Positions 18,172 through 27,955 of a stretch of 64,000 bases of DNA are shown in pieces. Position numbers and translations under genes: made by a program. The stretch spans positions 62,001-126,000 of the forward strand of contig NZ_BSSM01000021.1 of NCBI RefSeq assembly GCF_030269125.1, given 5' to 3'. The DNA comes from Streptomyces hygroscopicus subsp. hygroscopicus (GTDB lineage Bacteria > Actinomycetota > Actinomycetes > Streptomycetales > Streptomycetaceae). The notes under the pieces are model-generated. The model did not search any database, was not told the origin of the DNA, and saw nothing but the letters and a program-made list of their open reading frames with translations. Numbering within the stretch: position 1 is the first letter of the stretch; every line of letters starts with the position of its first letter.

Positions 18172-18777
18172 ATGACCGACCCGGTGACGCTGGACAGCGA
18201 GCGCCCCGTCGGCGAGTTCGACGAGAAGCGCGCCGAGAACGCCGTGCGCGAGCTGCTGATCGCCATCGGTGAGGATCCCGACCGCGAGGGGCTGCGCGAG
18301 ACGCCGGCCCGGGTGGCGCGGGCCTACCAGGAGATCTTCGCCGGGCTGTGGCAGAAGCCCCAGGACGTGCTCACCACGACGTTCGACCTGGGCCACGACG
18401 AGATGGTCCTCGTCAAGGACATCGAGGTGTACTCGACCTGTGAGCACCATCTGGTGCCGTTCCGGGGCGTCGCCCACGTCGGCTACATCCCGTCGGTCTC
18501 CGGGAAGATCACCGGCCTGTCCAAGCTGGCCCGTCTGGTGGACGTCTACGCCCGCCGGCCCCAGGTGCAGGAGCGGCTCACCACACAGATCGCGGACTCC
18601 CTGATGGAGATCCTCGAGCCGCGGGGCGTCATCGTGGTGGTGGAGTGCGAGCACATGTGCATGTCGATGCGCGGCATCCGCAAGCCCGGCGCCAAGACCA
18701 TAACGTCCGCGGTGCGCGGTCAGCTGCGGGACGCGGCGACCCGCAACGAGGCCATGAGCCTGATCATGGCGCGCTGA
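18172..18777 (+). CDS. folE: GTP cyclohydrolase I
   Basis: A 201-residue enzyme for the first step of folate synthesis, GTP to dihydroneopterin triphosphate. The zinc and active-site motifs TCEHHLVPF and ECEHMCMSMRGI are intact, as is GLSKLARLVD. ATG 18172 is chosen with AGGAACGAGG upstream; an upstream in-frame ATG at 18136 lacks such a site and adds unrelated residues. folE is rightward and converges on the leftward folP-folB-folK unit, so pathway genes lie in two transcripts. Confidence 0.95.
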   Translation: MTDPVTLDSERPVGEFDEKRAENAVRELLIAIGEDPDREGLRETPARVARAYQEIFAGLWQKPQDVLTTTFDLGHDEMVLVKDIEVYSTCEHHLVPFRGVAHVGYIPSVSGKITGLSKLARLVDVYARRPQVQERLTTQIADSLMEILEPRGVIVVVECEHMCMSMRGIRKPGAKTITSAVRGQLRDAATRNEAMSLIMAR

Positions 18778-18807
18778 GCCGGCACGGGGCCCGGACGGGA
18801 CCGGCGG

Positions 18808-19299
18808 TCAGGCCGCCGGTTCCGCGCCCTGGTGGTGGTCCTGGTCGTCGTCCTCGGGGAGCTTGCAGACGCGCTCCAGGAAGAGGGCGGCCGCTATCAC
18901 GCCGATGCCCGCGAGGACGGAGAAACCGGCGTAGAAGGCCTGGTCGCGGCGCGGCGGCAGGTCGAGGAGCTCCAGCAGGAACACGCCCGTACCGCCGTAC
19001 ATCCCCGCGACGAGGGCGGCGACCAGGGCGCTGGCCTGGGCGAAGACGACCGCGCGGGCGGCCATCAGGGGGTCGACGCCCTTGGCACCCGGGCGCCGCT
19101 CGCGCTGCGCCTTGAAGCGGGCGCGCAGCGAGAGCGCCGTGGCGAGCAGGACCACGGCGATCAGGGCGAGCACGACGGGCGCGGCCAGGGGGACGCTCGG
19201 AAGGGTCCCGATCGAGTTCCAGAGGCGGGCGCCCGCCCAGGACAGGATGCCCGCCACGACGAACACGCCGGCCAGCACCCTGATGCGCAGCTCTCTCAC
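18808..19299 (-). CDS. DUF3180 membrane protein
   Basis: A 163-residue integral membrane protein with about four hydrophobic helices (residues about 8-27, 38-58, 82-102 and 122-142) and an acidic, His-containing tail. It matches the DUF3180 family, found in actinobacteria directly downstream of folK. GTG 19299 follows AAGGGA. Function is unknown; association with the folate genes is by position only. Confidence 0.8.
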   Translation of the reverse strand: MRELRIRVLAGVFVVAGILSWAGARLWNSIGTLPSVPLAAPVVLALIAVVLLATALSLRARFKAQRERRPGAKGVDPLMAARAVVFAQASALVAALVAGMYGGTGVFLLELLDLPPRRDQAFYAGFSVLAGIGVIAAALFLERVCKLPEDDDQDHHQGAEPAA

Positions 19300-19350
19300 G
19301 GTGTCCCTTCAGTTCCCCCGGACCGGGCCCCGGATGATGCCCGGATGTGC

Positions 19351-19393
19351 GACTGCCGGGTAGTCGTTGACCTTAACGACTACTCGGGCAGTC
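19351..19393 (-). terminator. Long hairpin overlapping the end of folK
   Basis: An inverted repeat of about 18 bp per arm, with one mismatch or bulge, encloses the loop GACCTT. The folK stop codon lies in one arm. There is no T-tract on the leftward strand. It may reduce read-through into the DUF3180 gene or protect the folK mRNA 3' end. Confidence 0.6.
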
Positions 19394-19991
19394 GGAGTTC
19401 CAGGTCGGCGCGCGGTTCGACGCCCTCGCGGGTGACGGCGGCGAGCAGTTCGGCCACGGCGCCGCGGCCGGGCAGCTGGGCCGCCGGGTCCACGTCGTGC
19501 CAGGGCGCGAGCACGAAGGCGCGCTCGTGGGCGCGCGGGTGGGGCAGGGTCAGCTGCGGGTCGTCGGAGACGACGTCGGCGTAGGCGACGATGTCCACGT
19601 CCAGGGTGCGCGGGCCCCAGCGCTCGTCGCGGACGCGGTTGAAGGCCTCCTCGATGGCGTGCCCGCGCTCCAGCAGGGAGGAGGGCGGCAGGGTGGTCTT
19701 CAGGGCCACGACCGCGTTGAAGTACGACGGCTGGCTGCCGGGCTCGACGCCCCAGGGCTCCGTCTCGTAGACCGGTGACACGGCCTTCACACGGACGCCG
19801 GGCGTGTCCTCCAGCGCGTCCACGGCGCCCTGGAGGGTCTCCAGGCGGTTGCCGAGGTTGGAACCGAGGGAGATCACGGCCCACTTGGGGTTCTGCAGGG
19901 TGGTGTCCGCCGCGTCCACCCGCTCGACGACCGAGGCGGGCACCGGCTGGACGGTCGGGTCACTGTGACCCTGGACGAAAGGTCGGGTCAT
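19380..19991 (-). CDS. folK: Hydroxymethyl-dihydropterin pyrophosphokinase
   Basis: A 203-residue enzyme that transfers pyrophosphate from ATP to 6-hydroxymethyl-7,8-dihydropterin. Family motifs include SLGSNLGNR, PVYETEPWG, the metal- and substrate-binding RWGPRTLDVDI, and LPHPRAHERAFVL. About 45 residues precede the core, longer than in E. coli FolK. ATG 19991 overlaps the folB stop by 4 bases (ATGA), indicating translational coupling. Confidence 0.95.
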   Translation of the reverse strand: MTRPFVQGHSDPTVQPVPASVVERVDAADTTLQNPKWAVISLGSNLGNRLETLQGAVDALEDTPGVRVKAVSPVYETEPWGVEPGSQPSYFNAVVALKTTLPPSSLLERGHAIEEAFNRVRDERWGPRTLDVDIVAYADVVSDDPQLTLPHPRAHERAFVLAPWHDVDPAAQLPGRGAVAELLAAVTREGVEPRADLELRLPE

Positions 19992-20347
19992 ACTCGGCTC
20001 CGGGTGATGGTGACGGTCACGTCGTCGAAGGGGACGGTGATCGGGGCGTCCGGCTTGTGCACGCAGACCTCGACCTCCTGGACCCCTTCGTGTTTCAGAC
20101 AGGTCTGGGCGATCCGCTCGGCGAGCGTCTCGATGAGATTCACCGGCTCGCCCTCGACCACGGCCACGACCTCCTCGGCCACGATGCCGTAGTGGACGGT
20201 CTTCGACAGGTCGTCGTCGGCCGCGGCCGGCCGGATGTCCAGGCCCAGGACGAGGTCCACGAGGAAGGTCTGGCCCTCCTCGCGCTCCCTGGGGAACACG
20301 CCGTGGTGCCCGCGAGCCCTCAGGCCGCGCAGCGCGACACGATCCAC
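19988..20347 (-). CDS. folB: Dihydroneopterin aldolase
   Basis: A 119-residue enzyme that cleaves dihydroneopterin to hydroxymethyl-dihydropterin and glycolaldehyde. Conserved motifs are GHHGVFPRER, VHYGIVAE, NLIETLAERIA and VHKPDAPI. GTG 20347 has AGGAG 8 bases upstream; the longer open frame covers intergenic hairpin sequence. It overlaps folK by 4 bases. Confidence 0.95.
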   Translation of the reverse strand: MDRVALRGLRARGHHGVFPREREEGQTFLVDLVLGLDIRPAAADDDLSKTVHYGIVAEEVVAVVEGEPVNLIETLAERIAQTCLKHEGVQEVEVCVHKPDAPITVPFDDVTVTITRSRV

Positions 20348-20479
20348 GCGAATCACTCCTGCAATCGTCGGGAACGACCGGCCGTACCGCGTGCGAGCGA
20401 CACACCGGTCGCACACGAATCTACCTGCGGGCACCGACAACACCGGGCCCCAGGGGCGTGGGCCCGGCCGGCGCCCGCA

Positions 20480-20510
20480 GGGTTCACCGGCCGTTTTCCC
20501 CGGTGAACCC
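20480..20510 (-). terminator. Hairpin between NTF2-like gene and folB
   Basis: A perfect 11-bp inverted repeat GGGTTCACCGG/CCGGTGAACCC with a 9-base loop lies in the 258-base gap between the NTF2-like stop and the folB start. It could be a partial terminator or attenuator; folB probably also has its own promoter in this gap. Confidence 0.55.
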
Positions 20511-20605
20511 GGCCGCGTCATGGGCTGGTAGCCGGTCATACCCGGGGGTAGGTGATTCCAACCACTTCTGGGAACCGCCGGGGCACCCGAGCTTCCCCCG
20601 CCCGC

Positions 20606-21142
20606 TCAGGCGAGGGGGCCCTCGTCGGGATCCAGGCCGTTCGTGCCCTCGTCGCCTTCGTCCTCGTCGTCCGTCTCCGCCAGCACCGGGGAGGCGTGGT
20701 GCGACCAGAGCTTCCAGCCCTCGGGTGTGCGCCGGAACACGTTGGTGGCGACGACGAGCTGGCCGACCAGCGGCCCGAGTTCGCCGCCCTCCGCCGGGGC
20801 GGGACCGCCGCTGAGGATGTTCTCGGTGCAGGTCACGAGCGCGGTGTCGCCGGTGACGGAGACATGGACGTCGGTGAGGAAGAACTGGATGTAGTCGGTG
20901 TTCGCCATGATCAGGGCGTACGACCTGAGGACCTCGCCGCGTCCGGTGAGCACCGGCCAGCCCGGGTGGACGCAGGAGATCACGCCGGTGTCGGCGGGGT
21001 CGTGGTACTCCTCGTCGACGCCCAGGTCGGCCGGGGTGAGCCAGAGGGCCGAGACCTCCTCGAAGTCGCCGCGTTCCAGCGCCTCGTAGAACGCGGTGTT
21101 GGCGGCCTCCACCTGTTCCACATCGGTGTGCGGGGCGCTCAC
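20606..21142 (-). CDS. NTF2-like (SnoaL-type fold) protein
   Basis: A 178-residue protein with an NTF2-like cone fold. The N-terminal helix VEQVEAANTAFYEALERGDFEEVSALW and the closing strand WKLWSHHASPV are characteristic. The last 25 or so residues are strongly acidic. GTG 21142 overlaps the folP stop in a GTGA junction, so it is co-translated with folP. No catalytic residues can be assigned. The position between folP and folB is typical of Streptomyces. Confidence 0.8.
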   Translation of the reverse strand: MSAPHTDVEQVEAANTAFYEALERGDFEEVSALWLTPADLGVDEEYHDPADTGVISCVHPGWPVLTGRGEVLRSYALIMANTDYIQFFLTDVHVSVTGDTALVTCTENILSGGPAPAEGGELGPLVGQLVVATNVFRRTPEGWKLWSHHASPVLAETDDEDEGDEGTNGLDPDEGPLA

Positions 21143-22017
21143 CGGGCTCCGTCCGTCGTACGGGCCTCTTCCACGGCGCGCGCGACCCGCACGGCGTCCG
21201 CCGTGGCACGCACCTCGTGGACGCGTACGGCCCAGGCGCCGGCCTGCGCCGCGAGCGCGGAGACGGCGGCGGTGGCGGCGTCGCGCTCCCGGGCGGGCGG
21301 GGGCGCGCCCTCGGGGCCGGCGAGGACGCGCCCGAGGAACCGCTTGCGGGAGGCGGCCACCAGCAGGGGGCGGCCGAGGGCGTGCAGCCGGTCCAGGTGG
21401 GCGAGGAGGGCGAGGTCGTGCTCGGCCTCCTTGGAGAAGCCGAGGCCGGGGTCGATCACGATCCGGTCGGGCGCGATGCCGCCGGCCAGTACGGCGTCCA
21501 CCCGGGCGCGCAGCTCGTCCACGACTTCCCCGACGACGTCCTCGTAGACGCCCTGGACGGCGGCGCCCTCCAGGAGGCCGCGCCAGTGCATGACGACGAA
21601 GGGGGCGCCGGCGTCGGCGACGACCGGGATCATCTCGGGGTCGACGAGGCCGCCGCTGACGTCGTTGACGAGGGCCGCGCCGGCCGCGAGGGACCGGGCC
21701 GCGACGGAGGCGCGCATGGTGTCGACGGAGACGACGACGCCCTCGGAGGCGAGGCCGCGCACGACGGGGATGACACGGCGCAGTTCCTCGGCCTCGTCCA
21801 CCCGGGTGGCTCCCGGGCGGGTGGACTCGCCCCCCACGTCCACCAGGTCAGCGCCCTCGGCGACCAGGTCGAGGCCGTGCTTGACGGCCGCGGTGGTGTC
21901 GAACCAGCGGCCGCCGTCGGAGAAGGAATCGGGGGTGACGTTCACGACCCCCATGACCGCGCACCGGTCCCATGCCGGAAGGCCCGCCACTCGGCCGCGC
22001 CCGCTGTGGTTGTTCAT
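21139..22017 (-). CDS. folP: Dihydropteroate synthase
   Basis: A 292-residue TIM-barrel enzyme that joins p-aminobenzoate to the pterin diphosphate; it is the sulfonamide target. The signatures VMGVVNVTPDSFSDGGRWFD and GGESTRPGAT are intact, as are DPGLGFSK and ASRKRFLGR. ATG 22017 gives a normal N-terminus but has a weak ribosome-binding site. An in-frame ATG at 22089, overlapping the stop of the upstream lysX-like gene as ATGA, would add 24 residues and couple the two genes; this start is not settled. Confidence 0.94.
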   Translation of the reverse strand: MNNHSGRGRVAGLPAWDRCAVMGVVNVTPDSFSDGGRWFDTTAAVKHGLDLVAEGADLVDVGGESTRPGATRVDEAEELRRVIPVVRGLASEGVVVSVDTMRASVAARSLAAGAALVNDVSGGLVDPEMIPVVADAGAPFVVMHWRGLLEGAAVQGVYEDVVGEVVDELRARVDAVLAGGIAPDRIVIDPGLGFSKEAEHDLALLAHLDRLHALGRPLLVAASRKRFLGRVLAGPEGAPPPARERDAATAAVSALAAQAGAWAVRVHEVRATADAVRVARAVEEARTTDGAR

Positions 22018-22085
22018 ACGTTCAGCGTAGGCCCCGGGCGGCGCCGCCACGGCCCGCGGGCCCGCGGCGCCGCCGGGAAGGGTGA

Positions 22086-23984
22086 TCATGCCGCGCGGGC
22101 GTCCCGTTCGGTCACCGTGTGGGCGCACGCGCGTGCGGCGGCCGCGCGGCGGCGGCGCAGGAAGCGGGGGAGCGGCAGGGCCAGGGTGACGAAGCCCTCG
22201 GCCTGCATCGTGGCGAATCCGATGCGGGGCAGGTCGGTCGTGGCGCGGTAGACGATGAAGCGCGGCTCCCAGCGCGGCTGGAACTTGGCGTTGAACTTGT
22301 ACAGCGACTCGATCTGGAACCAGCGCGAGAGGAACACCAGCAGTCCGCGCCAGGCGCGCAGCACCGGGCCCGCGCCGATCTTCTCGCCGCGCGCGAGGGC
22401 GGAGCGGAACATGGCGAAGTTCAGCGAGACGCGGCTGATGCCGAACCTGGGGGCGGCCTGGAGGGCGGCCACGATCAGCAGTTCGTTCATGCCGGGGTCG
22501 GCGCTGCGGTCGCGGCGCATCAGGTCCAGCGAGACACCGTCCTCGCCCCAGGGCACGAAGTGCAGGATCGCCTTCAGGTCGCCGTACTCGCCGGGCTCGT
22601 CGTCGGCCTTGTGCGCGGTGGCTATGAGACAGTCGCCGTCGGCCGGGTCGCCGATGCGGCCGAGCGCCATGGAGAAGCCGCGCTCGGTGTCGGTGCCGCG
22701 CCAGTCCTCCGCGGCCCGCCGGATGCGGTCGAGTTCCGTCTCGCCGAGGTCATGGATGCGCCGTACCCGGGTTTCGTAACCGGCCCGTTCGATGCGCTTG
22801 ACCATTTGCCGGACGTTGCGCATGGCGCGTCCGGCGAGCGAGAAATCCGCAACGTCCACCACCGCCTCGTCGCCCAGTTCCAGGGCGTCCAGACCGGTCT
22901 CGCGGGTCCACACCTCGCCGCCCGTCTCGGAGCAGCCCACGACCGCGGGCGTCCAGGAGTGCGCCCTGGCCTCGTCCATGAAGCGCTCGATGGCGCCCGG
23001 CCAGGCCTCGACGTCGCCGATGGGGTCGCCACTGGCGAGCATCACGCCGGAGATGACGCGGTAGGTGACCGCGGCCTTGCCGCTGGGCGAGAAGACGACC
23101 GCCTTGTCGCGGCGCAGCGCGAAGTGGCCGAGGGAGTCGCGGCGGCCGTGCTTGGCCAGCAGCGCCCGCAGTTTCGCCTCGTCGTCCTCGGTGAGGTGGG
23201 CGGCCGGGTGCTCGGGGCGGAAGGCCAGGTAGATCGTGGTGACGGCGGTGAGCCAGCCGAGCGCGCCCAGCGAGAACGCCACGGTCCAGGAGGTGGCGCC
23301 CTGGTAGTCGACCGGGCCCTCGAAGCCGAACAGGCCGTAGACGACGTGGGTGAGCCGGTCCGCCAGGCTCGGGTCGCCGAGTGTGCGGTGCGGGTGGACG
23401 CTGACGATGATCATTCCGAGGACCAGCGAACCGGCGCTCATCAGCACGAAGTTGGCGAGTGCCCGCCAGCGGCTGCGCGGGTCCGGCAGGGCGGCGAACT
23501 CACGGCGGTGCCACACCAGCGGAACCAGCAGGACGACCGCGAACAGCACGCCGAGCAGGGAGTGCCGGTAGAGCAGTTGGGCCACCGCGCCGGCCGGCAG
23601 GAGCGCGACCGCGGCCCGCCACGCCCGGCGCTTGCGCCGCCTGAGCCCGTGCGCCAGCAGGAGCAGCAGCACGCCCGCGCTGAGCGAGAGCGCCGCCGCG
23701 AAGGGCCCGAAGGACCCGGGCAGCACCTCGGCGATGGCGTGCATGCGGCTGTGCCTGAACCGCGGGAAGACCCCGGCGGCAATGTCCAGGAGGCCGACGA
23801 GCGCGACCGCCCTGCCGACCAGGCCGGGGACGGCCTCGGGGCGCGGGCCGCGCAGTATGCGCCGCGCCCGGCTTGATCGGCCCGGAACCCCGCCCGACAT
23901 TTCCCCATCTATCCTGACAGACATCGCATCCCGTAGTTCTGCGAGAGACCTTGAACCCGGGCCCGATCGGGCATCCGGTGACAT
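22086..23984 (-). CDS. LysX/MprF-type phosphatidylglycerol lysyltransferase-like membrane protein
   Basis: About 632 residues. The first half has several membrane helices (for example ALSLSAGVLLLLLAHGL); the second half is a DUF2156 GNAT-like aminoacyl-transferase domain with GDPIGD, EDGVSLDLMRRD, GMNELLI and the end motif SLYKFNAKFQPRWEPRF. Such proteins add lysine to phosphatidylglycerol, lowering surface charge and resisting cationic peptides. ATG 23984 has GAGGG just upstream; ATG 23924 is an alternative. A sigma-E-type promoter lies directly upstream. It heads the leftward fol unit and is divergent from a secreted esterase gene. Confidence 0.82.
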   Translation of the reverse strand: MSPDARSGPGSRSLAELRDAMSVRIDGEMSGGVPGRSSRARRILRGPRPEAVPGLVGRAVALVGLLDIAAGVFPRFRHSRMHAIAEVLPGSFGPFAAALSLSAGVLLLLLAHGLRRRKRRAWRAAVALLPAGAVAQLLYRHSLLGVLFAVVLLVPLVWHRREFAALPDPRSRWRALANFVLMSAGSLVLGMIIVSVHPHRTLGDPSLADRLTHVVYGLFGFEGPVDYQGATSWTVAFSLGALGWLTAVTTIYLAFRPEHPAAHLTEDDEAKLRALLAKHGRRDSLGHFALRRDKAVVFSPSGKAAVTYRVISGVMLASGDPIGDVEAWPGAIERFMDEARAHSWTPAVVGCSETGGEVWTRETGLDALELGDEAVVDVADFSLAGRAMRNVRQMVKRIERAGYETRVRRIHDLGETELDRIRRAAEDWRGTDTERGFSMALGRIGDPADGDCLIATAHKADDEPGEYGDLKAILHFVPWGEDGVSLDLMRRDRSADPGMNELLIVAALQAAPRFGISRVSLNFAMFRSALARGEKIGAGPVLRAWRGLLVFLSRWFQIESLYKFNAKFQPRWEPRFIVYRATTDLPRIGFATMQAEGFVTLALPLPRFLRRRRAAAARACAHTVTERDARAA

Positions 23985-23996
23985 TGCGCCCTCTAG

Positions 23997-24021
23997 GACG
24001 GTGTCTCGGGGAGAGAGGTTC
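23997..24021 (-). promoter_or_regulatory. Candidate sigma-E (ECF) promoter for the lysX-like gene
   Basis: On the leftward strand GAAC (24021-24018) is followed after 17 bases by CGTC (24000-23997), a standard ECF promoter arrangement of the sigma-E type. The transcript would begin only about 6-8 bases before ATG 23984, or about 65 before ATG 23924. A sigE gene lies about 28 kb away in this window. Confidence 0.5.
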
Positions 24022-24125
24022 ACTCCCCACCGGAAAGTCGGGTCAAAGGCCGAGGAAAGTCCCGGGCGAACCCGCGCGACGAAGCGTGGTGAGCGACGGG
24101 CCGAGAGCGCAGGCAGGAACAGTCC

Positions 24126-25244
24126 ATGGGTCTCACGAGCAACAAGGTCCTGATGCTGGCGGTGGTGTTCGCCGTGGTGCTGTTCGCGGGCACGGTGTGG
24201 CTGTGGCCGCGGCTCGCCCGGCGGAGCTGGCGGGCCGTCGGCGGGCGGGTCGGGCTGCTGCTCGCCACCCAGGTCGCCGTGTTCGTCTCGGTGGGGCTCG
24301 CCGCCAACCAGGCCTTCGGCTTCTACGCCACCTGGGCCGACCTGTTCGGGCAGGAGAACGGCGAGGGCGTGGTCGTCGACCACATAGCGGACGGCGCCGG
24401 CGATCCGGTCCGCGTGGTGTCCACCTCGCGGGTCGCCGGGGTGAGCAGCGGGGTGCCGCAGGTGGCCGGGCAGATCCAGAAGGTCGACATCCTGGGCCGT
24501 ACGACGCGGATCGCCGCGCCGGCGTTCGTGTACCTGCCGCCGGAGTACTTCCAGGACCACAAGCGCAAGTTCCCGGTCTCGGTCGTGCTGACCGGCTACC
24601 CCGGCACCGCGCAGGCGCTGGTGGACAAGCTGCACTACCCGAGCACCGCCCAACAGCTCGCCAAGGGCGGCAAGATGCAGCCGATGATCCTGGTGATGCT
24701 GCGCCCGGCCGTGGCGCCGCCGCGGGACACCGAGTGCGTGGACGTGCCCGGCGGCCCGAGGACGGAGACGTTTTTCGCCAAGGACCTGCGTGACGCGGTG
24801 AAGGCTCGTTACCGCGTTGACGCCACGCCCGCGAGCTGGGGCATCATCGGCGACTCGACCGGCGGGTACTGCGCCCTGAAGATCGCCATGCACCACCCGA
24901 GGTCGTACGGAGCCGCCGTGGGCCTGTCGCCGTACTACAAGGCGCCGATCGACGCGACCACCGGGGACCTGTTCCACGGCGACAAGAACCTGCGCAATCG
25001 TGCCAACCTCTTCTGGGTGCTCAAGCACCAGTCGGCCCCGGAGACGTCACTACTGGTCACCAGCAGCAAAATCGGTGAGCACAACTACAAGGACACGCTT
25101 CGGTTCATCAAGAATGTGCAGGACACGAACGTGACCAGGATTTCTTCGATCATCCTTCCGAGTGGCGGGCACAACTTCAACACCTGGCGCCGTGAGATCC
25201 CGGCGGCGTTGCAGTGGCTCAGTGCCCGGTTGGTCTCCCACTGA
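24126..25244 (+). CDS. Membrane-anchored esterase, alpha/beta hydrolase (antigen 85/EstA-like)
   Basis: A 372-residue protein with two N-terminal membrane helices (residues about 8-27 and 39-62) and an extracytoplasmic alpha/beta-hydrolase domain. The nucleophile elbow is GDS244TGG, and the late SGGHNFNTW gives the catalytic histidine. Family members include esterase D-like and mycolyltransferase-like enzymes; this organism makes no mycolates by expectation, so the substrate is unknown. ATG 24126 has GCAGGAAC upstream. Divergent from the lysX-like gene, which suggests an envelope role. Confidence 0.82.
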   Translation: MGLTSNKVLMLAVVFAVVLFAGTVWLWPRLARRSWRAVGGRVGLLLATQVAVFVSVGLAANQAFGFYATWADLFGQENGEGVVVDHIADGAGDPVRVVSTSRVAGVSSGVPQVAGQIQKVDILGRTTRIAAPAFVYLPPEYFQDHKRKFPVSVVLTGYPGTAQALVDKLHYPSTAQQLAKGGKMQPMILVMLRPAVAPPRDTECVDVPGGPRTETFFAKDLRDAVKARYRVDATPASWGIIGDSTGGYCALKIAMHHPRSYGAAVGLSPYYKAPIDATTGDLFHGDKNLRNRANLFWVLKHQSAPETSLLVTSSKIGEHNYKDTLRFIKNVQDTNVTRISSIILPSGGHNFNTWRREIPAALQWLSARLVSH

Positions 25245-25340
25245 GGACGCCGATCCTGACACCCTGTGAGGCGCGCGGTATGGCCGTGTTTTTACGGGGT
25301 GGGGGTCCATCATTCGCCTACGCGCGGTAAGTTTCTGGCC

Positions 25341-26693
25341 ATGCCACGTGGACGCCACCGCCATTCCCCGCCTCTGCACCGGCTGTTGCCCCCCTCCGCG
25401 ATCGCCGGCGTCTCCGTCGTGTGCGCGCTGGGTCCCTGGGTGTTCTCCGAGGCCGCGGTGCTGCGCGTGCTGGCCGGGGCCGCCGCGGCGACCGCGCTCG
25501 CCGGCGCGTTCGTGATGCGCCGCTGGGACATCCACGCGGGCAAACAGGTCGCCGACCTCGCCCGCGCGCGAGCCAGTGACGAGTGGCGCTTCGAGGAACG
25601 GGTCGCCGAGCTGGAGACCGACCTGGAGGAGTCGCGCGAGCTGCGCGTCAAGCTGGAGCAGCGGCTGCGCGCCAAGCGCGCCGAACTGGCCGGCCTGCGC
25701 AACGAGCACGCGGCCCTGCTGCGCCGGTACGCCACCGCGGAGACCGAGCGCGCCAGCGCCCTGGAGGGGCGCCGCCTGCTGGAGATCGAGTCCGGCGCGC
25801 CCGAGCTGCCGCCGGCCGCGACGCGCCCCTCGCCCCCGCTGCCGTCCCGGGCGGCCTCACCCGCGCTGCCGCCGGCACGGACCGCCGCCGAGGAGACGCC
25901 TCGGAAGGCGTACGACGTCTTCTCGGCCGAGGGCGCCAAGCTGTACGGGCAGGCGCTGCGGGCGCTCGCCGCCTTCGAGCGGGATTCGGCCGGGGCCGGC
26001 GCTGCCGCCGAGCCCGGGACGGCGGGGGAGAACGGCGCCGGTGCCAAAGGGGAAGGCGCCGAGGGTGACATAGCCGGGCGGAACGAGACGGGGACGCCGG
26101 AGGCCGGGGCCGCGCCGGAGGCCGAGCACGCGGCGGACGCCGAGGGCGCCTCGCGTGGCGGAGGCGTCGAGGCGGTCGAGGACGCACCCGACGGTGAAGG
26201 GGCGCAGGACCGGCCGCTGACGGCCGACGGACACGCGACGGCCGCCGAGCCCGCCTCGCCGGAGACCGCCGAGGCAATGGAGACCACCGTCGAGGCCGTG
26301 GAGACCGCCGAGGCCGCTGGGACCCCCGTGGTGTCCGAGGCCCCCGCGGCCTCCGGGACCCCCGTGGGCCAGCCCCGCGCCGGGCACTTCACGGTGCCGA
26401 CCGCCGTGGCCGTCGTACCGGCCGCGCCCGCGCGGCGCCCGATGACCGCGGGTGGTTTCGACTTCTTCGGCACGCAGAAGGCGGCGCCGAAGGCCGCGCT
26501 GGACTCGGTGCAGAACGAGGACCTGGCCGATGTCGTCGGCCAGGAGGCGCTGGCCGTGCACAAGGCCGAGGCGGAGGCGGAGTTCAAGCCCGCCGACGCC
26601 ACGGCGCACGGCGTCGGCCAGGTCATCGACCTGACGGCGCACGACGAGACCGAGGTGATCGACGTCCAGGGGCTGCGCAGCGCGGCCTCCTGA
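25341..26693 (+). CDS. Membrane protein with coiled coil and long disordered acidic region
   Basis: A 450-residue protein of no family I recognise. Two adjacent hydrophobic segments (about 17-35 and 38-58) precede a predicted coiled coil at about 75-150 (ERVAELETDLEESRELRVKLEQ and on). The next 250 or so residues are low-complexity Ala/Glu/Gly/Pro, followed by a more conserved-looking end with GGFDFFGTQKA and VIDLTAHDETEVIDVQ. A TAAGTT box lies 7 bases before ATG 25341, hinting at a leaderless mRNA. The topology suggests a membrane-anchored scaffold. Confidence 0.7.
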   Translation: MPRGRHRHSPPLHRLLPPSAIAGVSVVCALGPWVFSEAAVLRVLAGAAAATALAGAFVMRRWDIHAGKQVADLARARASDEWRFEERVAELETDLEESRELRVKLEQRLRAKRAELAGLRNEHAALLRRYATAETERASALEGRRLLEIESGAPELPPAATRPSPPLPSRAASPALPPARTAAEETPRKAYDVFSAEGAKLYGQALRALAAFERDSAGAGAAAEPGTAGENGAGAKGEGAEGDIAGRNETGTPEAGAAPEAEHAADAEGASRGGGVEAVEDAPDGEGAQDRPLTADGHATAAEPASPETAEAMETTVEAVETAEAAGTPVVSEAPAASGTPVGQPRAGHFTVPTAVAVVPAAPARRPMTAGGFDFFGTQKAAPKAALDSVQNEDLADVVGQEALAVHKAEAEAEFKPADATAHGVGQVIDLTAHDETEVIDVQGLRSAAS

Positions 26694-26712
26694 CGCCGGC
26701 ACGCCGCCCGCG

Positions 26713-26747
26713 GGCCCGGCCTCCCCACCGGGGGAGCCGGGCCTTTT
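26713..26747 (+). terminator. Intrinsic terminator after the coiled-coil membrane protein gene
   Basis: A GC-rich stem of 13-14 bp with one bulged base and a short loop is followed directly by CCTTTTCG. It begins about 20 bases beyond the stop codon and isolates the nuoD paralogue. Confidence 0.8.
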
Positions 26748-26776
26748 CGCGCCCCGGCATGGGGGAAACTGGGGGC

Positions 26777-27928
<1,152 letters not shown>

Positions 27929-27955
27929 GCCGCGGCCCCGGCGGGCGGGCCCGGC

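Noticed and set aside
22017..22089. FolP start at ATG 22089 overlapping the lysX-like stop
   Set aside because: Kept only as an alternative: the extra 24 residues are low-complexity Gly/Ala/Pro and the family core begins normally from ATG 22017, although the 4-bp overlap is tempting.
20552..22251. Rightward open frames opposite folP and the NTF2-like gene
   Set aside because: The leftward genes have clear family motifs and 4-bp overlaps; the rightward frames lack any recognisable sequence.
24052..24067. GAGGAAAGTCCCGGGC string resembling the conserved core of RNase P RNA
   Set aside because: The intergenic space is only about 140 bases, the second conserved RNase P core (ACAGAAA-type) is missing, and the string differs from GAGGAAAGTCCGGGC by an extra C.
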